This document shows positions 1 to 6,374 of a DNA stretch of 8,806 nt, piece by piece. Position numbers and translations under genes: made by a program. Positions within the stretch are counted from its first letter, which is position 1; each line of letters starts with the position of its first letter. The notes beneath the pieces are model-generated. The model ran no database searches, was not told the DNA's origin, and saw nothing but the letters and a program-made list of their open reading frames with translations. The DNA is from Kiritimatiellia bacterium (GTDB lineage Bacteria > Verrucomicrobiota > Kiritimatiellia > SLAD01), in the NCBI GenBank assembly GCA_007127595.1, contig SKZA01000166.1, positions 1-8,806 on the forward strand, written 5' to 3'.

Positions 1-66
1 ATATATGGCGTATCCGGCGGTGATCCCGATCACCGTACCGATGACAATTCGAAGCGTAGTGTTCAT
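1..66 (-). CDS. Small membrane protein, N-terminal fragment (possibly DUF6132-like)
   Basis: Only the first 22 codons lie in the window; the gene runs off the left edge. Its ATG (66-64) overlaps the TGA of the RND permease gene (65-63) in an ATGA arrangement, so it is almost certainly translated by coupling as the last visible gene of the efflux operon. The visible residues include a hydrophobic, glycine-rich stretch, IGTVIGITAGYAIY, that should form a transmembrane helix. This pattern resembles the first helix of the small DUF6132 membrane proteins; the YgaP-type DUF2892 family is an alternative. The membrane helix and the operon membership are read from the sequence. The family name is a guess from about 20 residues, and no function can be stated. 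Confidence 0.6.
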   Translation of the reverse strand, partial: MNTTLRIVIGTVIGITAGYAIY

Positions 67-3000
67 CCGTGGTTCTCCTCTTTCTCTCCATACAGCAGGT
101 TGTAGACCACGGGGACGACGACGAGCGTGAAACCGGTAGACACGAACAAGCCGAAGATGATGGACCAGGCTAACCCGCTGAAGATGGGATCCAGCGTGAT
201 GGGCCATGCGCCGAGCATCGTGGTGCCGGCCGTCAGTAGAATTGGGCGCATGCGCACCGCGCCGGATTCCAGAATCGCGTCGCGCAGACTCTCCCCGCGC
301 GCTACGGCGGTGCGAATGAACTCGATCAGGACCAAGGCATTGCGCACCACGATCCCGCTTAAGGCGATCATACCAATCATCGCTGTGGCCGTGAAGAAAA
401 CCGGGTTGTCGTATCCGCCCACCGGCCGGTTGACGATCACGTTCAACAGCCAGAAACCCGGCATGATCCCAATCATCGTCAGCGGAATGCTCAGCATGAT
501 AACGCCCGGAATGGCGTATGATGCGGTTTGGTACACCAGCAGCACGAAAATCCCGAGCAACGCGACGCCGAACGCGATGCCGAGATCGCGGAAGACATCC
601 ACGGTGATCTTCCATTCGCCCTCACCGGTCCAGCTCACGCGGATACCGTCGGGCAGTGGATTCTCCCGGAAATGCTTCTGCAGGGCGAGGATGGCGTAAG
701 CCGGACCGCGCCCCGCCATTTCCGATTGCACATAGACCACACGCTCCAGATTCTTTCGGAAGATCGTTCGATCATAGACATCTTCCTCAAACGCGCCCAG
801 TTCACCGATCGGCACCAAGTCGCCGCCGCGCCCTTTGACACGAATCTGTTCCAGTTGCGCAATGTCGGATCGGGCAGGGCGGGTGAACCGCAGCAGGATC
901 GGGACTTCGTTCTGGTCCGATTCGGTTTGAATGGTGCCCGCCGGCATGCCATCGAGCGCGACGCGCAGCGTCTGTACGATAGCTTCGGTGGATACGCCGT
1001 TCAGGCCGGCCTTCTCCCGGTCGACCCGAAAGAAGAACTTGCGCTGATGCGCTTCAACGGAATCGTCGATGTCCACCATGCCGTCTTCCTCGTACATGCG
1101 CTGCCGGATGGTCCGCGCTGCGGCGATGAGGTCGTCGTATCGATGGTGCGGCGCACCGTACACTTCGGCGACGACCGTGGCCATGACGGGCGGCCCGGGT
1201 GGTACTTCCACCAGTTTGATGTTCGTGCCCGTCTCGCGGGCAATGGCGTCAAAATCATCGCGCATGCGAAGCACCAGGGCGTGGCTATCCATGCGGCGTT
1301 TCGTGTGATGCAGCAGGTTGACGCGCACGTCCGCGACGTGCGGTCCTTGGCGCATATAGTATTGGCGGACCATACCGTTGAAATCCATGGGAGAAGCCGT
1401 TCCGACGGTGGAGGTGAAATCCGTCACTTCCGGCACGGTACGGAGATAGTTTTCCACGCGCCGTACGGCCGCGTCCGTACGCTCGAGCGTTGTCCCTTCC
1501 GGCATGTCAATGACCACCTGTAACTCGTTCTTGTTATCGAACGGCAACATTTTGAGCGGCACCAACCCCGTGCCGGCCAAGCCGACGGAGATCAGAAACA
1601 AGATACCGGTGATCGTCAGCACAAGCTTGCTGCGTCCGCGTGAATCCACCAACGGCGCCATGATGCGGGAATAAACGCGATACAGATTGCTGTCCTTGAT
1701 GTCCTTGGCCGTCGTTTCGCCCTCCTCCCCGCGCACGCGCAGAATCATTCTTGCAAGAGACGGCGTGATGGTCAGCGCGACGATGGTGGAAAAGATTACG
1801 GCGACCGGCACGTTCATGGCCATCGGCGCCATGTACGGGCCCATCATGCCCGTGATGAAGAACATCGGGAAGAACGACACCATGATCGCCAGTGTGGACA
1901 AGATGATAGGGGGCATGACTTCGGACATGGCGTTAAGAATCGCCTGCATGCGCGGCACGACCCGCATGCGCATATGGCGATAGATGTTTTCCACGCCTAC
2001 AATCGGATCGTCGACGAGCAAGCCCAACGTGAGAATCAGTGCAAACAGGGTGACGCGATTGATGGTGTAGCCCATCAGATAATTGAACATGAGCGTGAGC
2101 GAGTAGGTGATCGGCACGGCAATGGCCACAATCACGCCTTCGCGCCAGCTCATGGTCAGGGCGAGAAGGCCGATGACGGTGATGATGGCAAGGCCGAGCG
2201 ATGTGACTAGGTTGTTGACCTTTTCGTTGGCTGTTTCGCCGTAGTCGCGTGTGATGCGCACGTACACTTCATCAGGGATAACGGCCCCCCGCAAGCTGTC
2301 CAGTTCCGCGCGGACATCACGCGCAAGGGCAACGGCGTTGCGACCGGTCTTTTTGGCGACGGCAATCGTGACGGCGGGGGAGGACCAGTGTTCAGTGTTC
2401 AGTGTTCGGTGTTCAGTTTTGCTCGGGCCGAAGCCGAGGCGGGTATAGGTGGTCAATTCCTCCGGCCCGTCGCGAATCTCGGCGACGTCGCGTAAGTAGA
2501 TCGGACGCCCGTCGTGAACGCCAACCATGAGGTAGGCGACGTCCTTGGCGTCTTGCAGGAACGGACCGGCCTCGACGCGGATGACCTCGTCGGCCTGCTC
2601 AAAGGAACCGCTCCCTAACTGGACGTTGGAGGCGTGTATCGATCCCATTACTTCGAGCGGGGAAAGGTTGTAAGCCGTCAAACGCGCTTGGTCCAGGTAT
2701 ACGTGCACCGCGCGCCGCTCTCCGCCATGAATGGTAATGCGCGCGCTGTCGGGCAAACGTTGCAGGTGATCCACGACTTCCTCGGCCACACGATACAACT
2801 CATGGGTGCCGTAACGGTCGCTGTACAATGCCGCCGTAATAATCGGTACGTCATCGATCTCGATGGGTTTGACGACCCAATCGGAAATGCCCGGTGTGAC
2901 TTGGTCAATGTTGGAAAAGAGGGTGTTATACAGCTTGATCAGGCTGTCTTCCCGATCTTCGCCGACGAAGAAGCGCACGGTAACCACCGCCATGCCGGGT

Positions 3001-3275
3001 CGCGAGGCCGAGTACACGTATTCCACGCCGTCGATTTGATAGAGCATCTTCTCCAAGCGCGAGGAAACCATCTGTTCGACTTCTTCCGCGCTGCCGCCCG
3101 GGTAGCGGATCAAGACGTCGGCGACCGGGACGACGATCTGGGGTTCCTCTTCGCGCGGCGTAAGCCACAGCGCGCCCGCCCCGACGAGCAGGCTCATGAC
3201 GATGAGGAGGATCGCCATGTTGCTTTGCAGAAACGCGCGTACAATGCCCATTAAGAATGTGTTTTCCCGTTCCAT
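63..3275 (-). CDS. RND-family efflux transporter permease (AcrB-like inner-membrane pump)
   Basis: This is the proton-driven inner-membrane pump of a tripartite efflux complex. The ATG at 3275 is chosen because AGG lies 7 nt upstream; the frame extends 6 codons to a TTG with no ribosome site. The product is 1070 residues, normal for the family. The layout is canonical: TM1 at about 20-38, a first large periplasmic loop with PGGSAEEVE, TM2-6 at about 355-540, TM7 at about 550-573, a second loop, and TM8-12 from about 865 to 1063. TM4 carries LVDDPIVGVEN, whose aspartates 422 and 423 match the proton-relay pair of AcrB. TM10 reads GIVVRNALVLIEF, with Arg978 where AcrB has Lys940. The TPREEEPQI motif after TM1 fits a poorly characterised RND branch rather than classical AcrB; the substrate is unknown. 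A heptanucleotide repeat array encodes residues 285-297. The gene follows the adaptor gene and overlaps the next one. Confidence 0.95.
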   Translation of the reverse strand: MERENTFLMGIVRAFLQSNMAILLIVMSLLVGAGALWLTPREEEPQIVVPVADVLIRYPGGSAEEVEQMVSSRLEKMLYQIDGVEYVYSASRPGMAVVTVRFFVGEDREDSLIKLYNTLFSNIDQVTPGISDWVVKPIEIDDVPIITAALYSDRYGTHELYRVAEEVVDHLQRLPDSARITIHGGERRAVHVYLDQARLTAYNLSPLEVMGSIHASNVQLGSGSFEQADEVIRVEAGPFLQDAKDVAYLMVGVHDGRPIYLRDVAEIRDGPEELTTYTRLGFGPSKTEHRTLNTEHWSSPAVTIAVAKKTGRNAVALARDVRAELDSLRGAVIPDEVYVRITRDYGETANEKVNNLVTSLGLAIITVIGLLALTMSWREGVIVAIAVPITYSLTLMFNYLMGYTINRVTLFALILTLGLLVDDPIVGVENIYRHMRMRVVPRMQAILNAMSEVMPPIILSTLAIMVSFFPMFFITGMMGPYMAPMAMNVPVAVIFSTIVALTITPSLARMILRVRGEEGETTAKDIKDSNLYRVYSRIMAPLVDSRGRSKLVLTITGILFLISVGLAGTGLVPLKMLPFDNKNELQVVIDMPEGTTLERTDAAVRRVENYLRTVPEVTDFTSTVGTASPMDFNGMVRQYYMRQGPHVADVRVNLLHHTKRRMDSHALVLRMRDDFDAIARETGTNIKLVEVPPGPPVMATVVAEVYGAPHHRYDDLIAAARTIRQRMYEEDGMVDIDDSVEAHQRKFFFRVDREKAGLNGVSTEAIVQTLRVALDGMPAGTIQTESDQNEVPILLRFTRPARSDIAQLEQIRVKGRGGDLVPIGELGAFEEDVYDRTIFRKNLERVVYVQSEMAGRGPAYAILALQKHFRENPLPDGIRVSWTGEGEWKITVDVFRDLGIAFGVALLGIFVLLVYQTASYAIPGVIMLSIPLTMIGIMPGFWLLNVIVNRPVGGYDNPVFFTATAMIGMIALSGIVVRNALVLIEFIRTAVARGESLRDAILESGAVRMRPILLTAGTTMLGAWPITLDPIFSGLAWSIIFGLFVSTGFTLVVVPVVYNLLYGEKEENHG
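2387..2421. repeat. In-frame heptanucleotide tandem repeat inside the RND permease gene
   Basis: Read on the plus strand, three AGTGTTC units are followed by GGTGTTC and a decayed AGTTTTG, all 7 bp long and in register. On the coding strand they encode the segment SKTEHRTLNTEHW in the first periplasmic loop, between the LTTYTRLGFG and AVTIAVAKKTG blocks. This corresponds roughly to the PN2 region of AcrB, where related permeases vary in length. The reading frame stays open. The unit resembles the array at 4991-5046. Confidence 0.85.
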
Positions 3276-3307
3276 TATCTTACCTGCATTCAAAGATTTT
3301 AACTCAC

Positions 3308-3365
3308 TGGAGGGACGACCTCCGTGTCGTCCCGCTTCCCGGATGGGACGGAGCCCGTCCCTCCA
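3308..3365. repeat. 58-bp compound palindromic element between adaptor and permease genes
   Basis: The element is bounded by a perfect 9-bp inverted repeat, TGGAGGGAC at 3308-3316 and GTCCCTCCA at 3357-3365. Inside lie two further hairpins: GGGACGAC/GTCGTCCC (3312-3319 with 3326-3333, 6-nt loop) and GGGACGG/CCGTCCC (3345-3351 with 3355-3361, 3-nt loop). It fills most of the 100-nt gap between the adaptor stop (3376) and the permease ATG (3275). The structure is like REP/BIME-type non-autonomous repeats. In the operon mRNA it would form a strong hairpin between two cistrons. It lacks a U-tract, so it is not a typical intrinsic terminator. Confidence 0.8.
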
Positions 3366-3375
3366 TGCGGGCGTC

Positions 3376-4419
3376 CTATTTCACCGGCTGCACCAATACC
3401 TCTTCGCCCTCTTGCAAACCCGATAGCACTTCCACCGCCCCGTCGCGGACTTCGCCGGCCTTGACCAGGCGACGAATCACCCGTCCGTCTTCAACCACTT
3501 GCACCATTTCCAGTTGCCCGACCCGATAAATGGCGGTCTCGGGCACCACATAGGCGTCTCGTTCAGTAGCCGGAATCCACACTCGGCCAAAGGTTCCCGG
3601 TAAAACGGGGGTATCATTCGATTCCAGCATGATCTGAACCGTTTGCGTACGGGAACGCGCATCGATTTCGCCAACTACGCGATGGACCCGACCCTGCATA
3701 TGCGCCGCAGGGCGCTCGAGTTCGACCTCGACGATATCGTCGATGGTGAGGTAATCGACCAGGCGAACGGGGACGGCCGCATCCAGACGCATGAGCGAAG
3801 GGTCGTACACGCTCAAGAGGGTTTGGCCTGGATGAGCCAGCGTACCGGTTTCCACATGACGATCCGTGACCAGGCCGTCCATCGGCGCGCGAATCTTCGT
3901 ATGGGTCAGCAGCGCCTCCGCCTGTTCCACCTGTGACGCGGCGCTATGGAATGCGGATTCGGCAGCGATCAATTGTTGTTCCGTGGCTGCCTGCGCGGTG
4001 TGCAGTTTCTTGATGCGCTCGTATTCCGTTTCCGCGCGCCGCAATCCCGCGCGCGCTGCATCGCGTTGTGCGCGCACGTCGCGGTCGTCCAAGCGTACGA
4101 GAACTTGGGCACGCGATACCTCTTCTCCCGCGGATACAAGCACGTCGGTCACGTGCGCGCTGATTCGCGCGTTTAGCTGAACCGTGTTGTCCGACACCAC
4201 GGTGCCGACAGCGCCCACACGCCGTGGCAGGGACCGCAGTTCGACCGTGACCGTTTCCGCGTCCTCCGGCAGCGCGAAGCCGGGCGTATGTTTCACCACC
4301 CCGGGCTCAACGCGTTCGGTGAAGGCGCCGGTCGTCCAGATGATAAGAATCGCCAGGCCGGTTAGACCCAGCAGTGGTTTCCATATGATGCGAAGGATTG
4401 ATCTGAATCTCTCTTTCAT
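3376..4419 (-). CDS. Periplasmic adaptor (membrane fusion protein, HlyD/AcrA type) of RND efflux system
   Basis: This protein bridges the RND pump and the outer-membrane channel. It has 347 residues. An N-terminal hydrophobic segment at about 14-31 follows basic residues and no lipobox cysteine is seen, so it is a signal-anchor rather than a lipoprotein. A biotinyl-lipoyl half-motif (ISAHVTDVLVSAGEEV, about 85-100) is followed by a helical hairpin at about 115-170 rich in Ala, Glu and Arg. The second lipoyl half (IRAPMDGLVTDRHVETG) comes next, then a beta-barrel domain and a C-terminal membrane-proximal domain ending LQEGEEVLVQPVK. The start is supported by AAGAGGA 9 nt upstream. It begins 18 nt after the outer-membrane factor stop, so it is co-transcribed. 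The family is clear; the substrate is not. Confidence 0.93.
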   Translation of the reverse strand: MKERFRSILRIIWKPLLGLTGLAILIIWTTGAFTERVEPGVVKHTPGFALPEDAETVTVELRSLPRRVGAVGTVVSDNTVQLNARISAHVTDVLVSAGEEVSRAQVLVRLDDRDVRAQRDAARAGLRRAETEYERIKKLHTAQAATEQQLIAAESAFHSAASQVEQAEALLTHTKIRAPMDGLVTDRHVETGTLAHPGQTLLSVYDPSLMRLDAAVPVRLVDYLTIDDIVEVELERPAAHMQGRVHRVVGEIDARSRTQTVQIMLESNDTPVLPGTFGRVWIPATERDAYVVPETAIYRVGQLEMVQVVEDGRVIRRLVKAGEVRDGAVEVLSGLQEGEEVLVQPVK

Positions 4420-4437
4420 TGTTCCGGTTCCTCTTAC

Positions 4438-5859
4438 TTATTGGGATATCTGTACAAGGGTGCCCAGTGCCCGATCGACGCTTGCCTGGGCGATGAAGTA
4501 GTCGTAGTGCGCGGCTGTTTGACGCATTTGCATAGCGGTCAGGCCGGATTGCGCCGTGAGCAGGTCGGCCAGCGTCGCCGCGCCTTGTTCATACTGTTCG
4601 CGTGTGATAGCCAGCGCGCGCTCCGCGTTCTCCACGCTGGCCTGCGCAACCGCGAGTCGTTCACGGGCATCGTTGACGCTCGTGCGGGCTTGTTTCAACT
4701 GCAGCAGCAATTCGTTGCGTGTTTGATCATATTGCGCTTCCGCCTCGGCGCGGAGTGCGCGTGATTCGCGCACTTCTCCGCGACGGCGAAATCCGTCGAA
4801 GAGCTCCCATTCCGCCATCACGCCGACCATATAACTTCGCTCGAAATCGGATGATATGTCGCTGTCCCAATCCAAGGTGCCGAAGGCGTTCAGGGTCGGG
4901 GAATAGGCGCGCCGAGTGCGGCGGACATCCTGTTCTCGAATCCCGAGGAGCACAGCGGCGGCGCGTAGTTCGGGATGGTCGGAGATGGAGGGTGTCGCGT
5001 GTTGGGTGTCGGGTGTTGGGTGTCGGGTGTCGGGTGTCGGGTGTTGGGGGGCAGGGTGGGTGAGCGTCTCAACCGTAATTACCTCGACGCCAATAGTCGT
5101 GTTCAGGGTGGACAGCGCCACTTCAAGGCTGTGCTGTGCGCGGATTAGGTTTTCGCGCGCCTGGGCGACTTGGACCTCCAGGTTCAAAACATCGGTGATG
5201 ATCGCCGCGCCGGCATCGAATCGTTCGCGGGCCACCCGCAGGCTTTCTTCCAAGCTTTTCAGGGACGCTTCATGCACGCCGATCTGATCGCGCGCCTGCA
5301 GGGCGCGGTAATAGCTTTCCTTTACGAGATAGATCAGGGTGTTCTGTACAGCCTCGGTGGCATGGCGTTCGGCATCAATGCCCAAATTCATGATTCGTTG
5401 CGCGGCTCGGCGTTGGCCGCCGTCGTACAAGCGATAGCGCACGCCTGTGGTCAGGCGCATGTTATCGGAATCATTGGGGTCGTTGAAGTCCAGCGAAGGG
5501 TCGTTCATATCCAGCGACCGCTGATTCAGGGCGTTCATAAACGCGTGGGTCGGGTTGTCGGTGCGCGTTATATTGCCGGAAACGAACACGGAAGGATAAT
5601 AGGCCGCCCTTGTCCGGGCCGTCGCCGCTCGTGCGGCATCCACGCGGTACATGGCCGCTTGTAGGCTGGGATTGTTCTCCACGGCGGCTTCAACCGCCTC
5701 TTCGATGGTGAGGGCGGAAGCGATGGCAGGCCAAGCCAGCAGGACCAGCCAGAGCCGGGTAGGGCGGTCACGCCGTGACCGCCGCGGCGGGCAGGGATTG
5801 CGCACGCTGCCCGGTACCGGTTCATGCCTGACGTCTTGCGATCGTGAAAATGTCATCAT
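4438..5859 (-). CDS. TolC-like outer-membrane efflux protein (OEP family)
   Basis: This is the outer-membrane channel of the tripartite pump, 473 residues. The ATG at 5859 has AAGAAGGGA ending 7 nt upstream and lies 4 nt after the arsR stop, which supports translational coupling. The signal sequence has a hydrophobic core RLWLVLLAWPAIASA with probable cleavage near Ala49. The n-region of about 34 residues is unusually long and is partly encoded by a palindrome at 5763-5783. A GTG at codon 19 would give a normal-length signal but has no ribosome site. Two OEP repeats follow: about 50-265 (begins LTIEEAVEAAVENNPSL) and about 293-470 (begins HPELRAAAVLL), each with the long alpha-helical hairpin pattern. 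No lipobox cysteine is seen. The inter-repeat linker, residues 272-290, is encoded by a heptanucleotide repeat array. Confidence 0.92.
   Translation of the reverse strand: MMTFSRSQDVRHEPVPGSVRNPCPPRRSRRDRPTRLWLVLLAWPAIASALTIEEAVEAAVENNPSLQAAMYRVDAARAATARTRAAYYPSVFVSGNITRTDNPTHAFMNALNQRSLDMNDPSLDFNDPNDSDNMRLTTGVRYRLYDGGQRRAAQRIMNLGIDAERHATEAVQNTLIYLVKESYYRALQARDQIGVHEASLKSLEESLRVARERFDAGAAIITDVLNLEVQVAQARENLIRAQHSLEVALSTLNTTIGVEVITVETLTHPAPQHPTPDTRHPTPDTQHATPSISDHPELRAAAVLLGIREQDVRRTRRAYSPTLNAFGTLDWDSDISSDFERSYMVGVMAEWELFDGFRRRGEVRESRALRAEAEAQYDQTRNELLLQLKQARTSVNDARERLAVAQASVENAERALAITREQYEQGAATLADLLTAQSGLTAMQMRQTAAHYDYFIAQASVDRALGTLVQISQ
4991..5046. repeat. In-frame heptanucleotide tandem repeat inside the outer-membrane factor gene
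   Basis: Eight contiguous 7-bp units are present on the plus strand: GGTGTCG five times, GGTGTTG twice and CGTGTTG once. On the coding strand the array encodes a low-complexity segment of HPTPDTR and HPTPDTQ heptapeptides, because three 7-bp units equal seven codons. It falls between the two OEP repeats of the channel protein, where a linker can vary. The consensus RGTGTYS also covers the array at 2387-2421. Confidence 0.9.
5763..5783. repeat. Perfect palindrome (9-bp arms) within the signal-peptide coding region
   Basis: GGCGGTCAC (5763-5771) and GTGACCGCC (5775-5783) form a perfect 9-bp inverted repeat with a 3-nt GCC loop. On the coding strand it encodes Arg-rich residues 26-33 of the TolC-like protein, just before the hydrophobic core of the signal peptide. 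The perfect symmetry inside a coding region, and the odd length of the n-region, suggest an inserted repeat unit rather than chance. Confidence 0.6.
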
Positions 5860-5863
5860 GTCA

Positions 5864-6181
5864 TTATCCCTTCTTGCGTCGAATGCAGTCCAGAATGGTA
5901 AGGGCCCGGGGGTCGGCGATGGAGTACCAGACCTCTCTGCCCCGCCGCTGGGCGTCCAGCAGGCCGACGCGTTTCATGGCGTTCAAGTGCTGGGAGGTCA
6001 CCGCTTGGGGCAGGTCGAGCGCGTTCATGATTTCGAATACCGGCATCTCCCCGCCACGTTCGAGGATCTCCACGATCTTCAGGCGATGCGCATGGGCCAG
6101 CAGTTTCAATATTTCGGCCATGCGCTCCAGCAATTCCACCGGCAGCTCAGCGACCTTTGATGTGCGGGTTTTCGTCTTCAT
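5864..6181 (-). CDS. ArsR/SmtB-family winged-helix transcriptional regulator
   Basis: The product is a 105-residue ArsR-family repressor and the first gene of the efflux operon. The ATG at 6181 is preferred over an in-frame TTG at 6190, which lies in the promoter. The fold is recognisable: ELLERMAEILKLLAHAHRLKIVEIL (helices 1-2, about 16-40), helix 3 at about 48-55, a recognition helix QAVTSQHLNAMKRVGLL at 59-75, and a wing DAQRRGREVWYSI at 76-88. The helix-3 metal motif (ELCVCD type) is replaced by EMPVFEI, and no histidine/aspartate pattern of the helix-5 metal site is visible. Only one cysteine, Cys99, is present, so classical metal sensing and an intramolecular disulfide switch are both unlikely. 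It probably binds the dyad at 6190-6211 and represses its own operon. The ligand is unknown. Confidence 0.92.
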   Translation of the reverse strand: MKTKTRTSKVAELPVELLERMAEILKLLAHAHRLKIVEILERGGEMPVFEIMNALDLPQAVTSQHLNAMKRVGLLDAQRRGREVWYSIADPRALTILDCIRRKKG

Positions 6182-6188
6182 GTCGCCC

Positions 6189-6216
6189 AATATATTAAAT
6201 AATTAAGATATGTCAA
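6189..6216 (-). promoter_or_regulatory. Sigma-70-type promoter of the efflux operon
   Basis: On the minus strand a perfect -35 box TTGACA (6216-6211) is followed after 16 nt by TATATT (6194-6189), five of six matches to the -10 consensus. Transcription should start near 6182, directly beside the arsR ATG at 6181. That predicts a leaderless or nearly leaderless arsR mRNA, consistent with the lack of a good Shine-Dalgarno sequence there. The start point is inferred. Confidence 0.75.
6190..6211. promoter_or_regulatory. Putative ArsR operator: 22-bp AT-rich dyad
   Basis: Nine of the eleven base pairs across the centre are symmetric: the arm ATATcTTAA on the minus strand is mirrored by TTtAATATAT-type sequence. 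The dyad fills the spacer between the -35 and -10 boxes and overlaps both edges. Length, AT-richness and placement fit the operators of ArsR-family dimers, which block RNA polymerase when bound. Because it lies between divergent transcription units it could also affect the plus-strand genes, but that is speculative. Confidence 0.7.
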
Positions 6217-6246
6217 TACATAAATCTGAAAAATTGTGCGGAACGG

Positions 6247-6353
6247 GATTTGAACAGAAGCTCGCAAAGAGCGGGGAGGGGGGATGCCATGCCGGCGTGG
6301 AAGCTCTATCCTCCCATCGATCGAAAATCCTTTGCGTCCTTCTGTTCAAAATC
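6247..6353. repeat. 107-bp inverted-repeat (MITE-like) element in the divergent intergenic region
   Basis: The left end TTTGAACAGAAG-CT-CGCAAAG (6249-6269) and the right end, read on the minus strand as TTTGAACAGAAG-GA-CGCAAAG (6350-6330), match at 19 of 21 positions. With a 1-nt gap the match extends outward to include GAT. Nested inside are a second imperfect pairing (GGGGGGAT near 6278-6285 with ATCCTCCC at 6308-6315) and a near-palindrome around GCCGGC at about 6287-6300. No open frame inside looks real. Length and inverted ends fit a non-autonomous miniature element. It occupies most of the stretch between the ArsR promoter and the VanZ-like gene. Confidence 0.7.
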
Positions 6354-6374
6354 GTCTTCACGCGGCGGGTTGTC

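Noticed and set aside
528..1523. 331-codon open frame on the plus strand
   Set aside because: It lies entirely opposite the RND permease gene. Its translation has no recognisable domain and no ribosome site, while the minus-strand frame is a full-length conserved protein.
3276..3293. TTG start for the RND permease
   Set aside because: The ATG at 3275 is preceded by AGG at good spacing; the TTG is not preceded by a ribosome site.
3308..3365. Intrinsic terminator ending the adaptor transcript
   Set aside because: The hairpins are strong, but no U-tract follows on the minus strand and the permease downstream needs the same transcript. An effect on transcript balance remains possible.
4991..5046. 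CRISPR array
   Set aside because: The repeats are contiguous 7-bp units with no spacers, inside a coding frame.
5811..5820. 10-bp perfect palindrome CCGGTACCGG
   Set aside because: Short and GC-rich, expected by chance in such DNA; nothing else supports a function.
6210..6374. N-terminal extension of the VanZ-like gene to the ATG at 6210
   Set aside because: These 55 codons cross the operator edge and the whole inverted-repeat element, lack a ribosome site and give no protein-like pattern, so the gene is started downstream.
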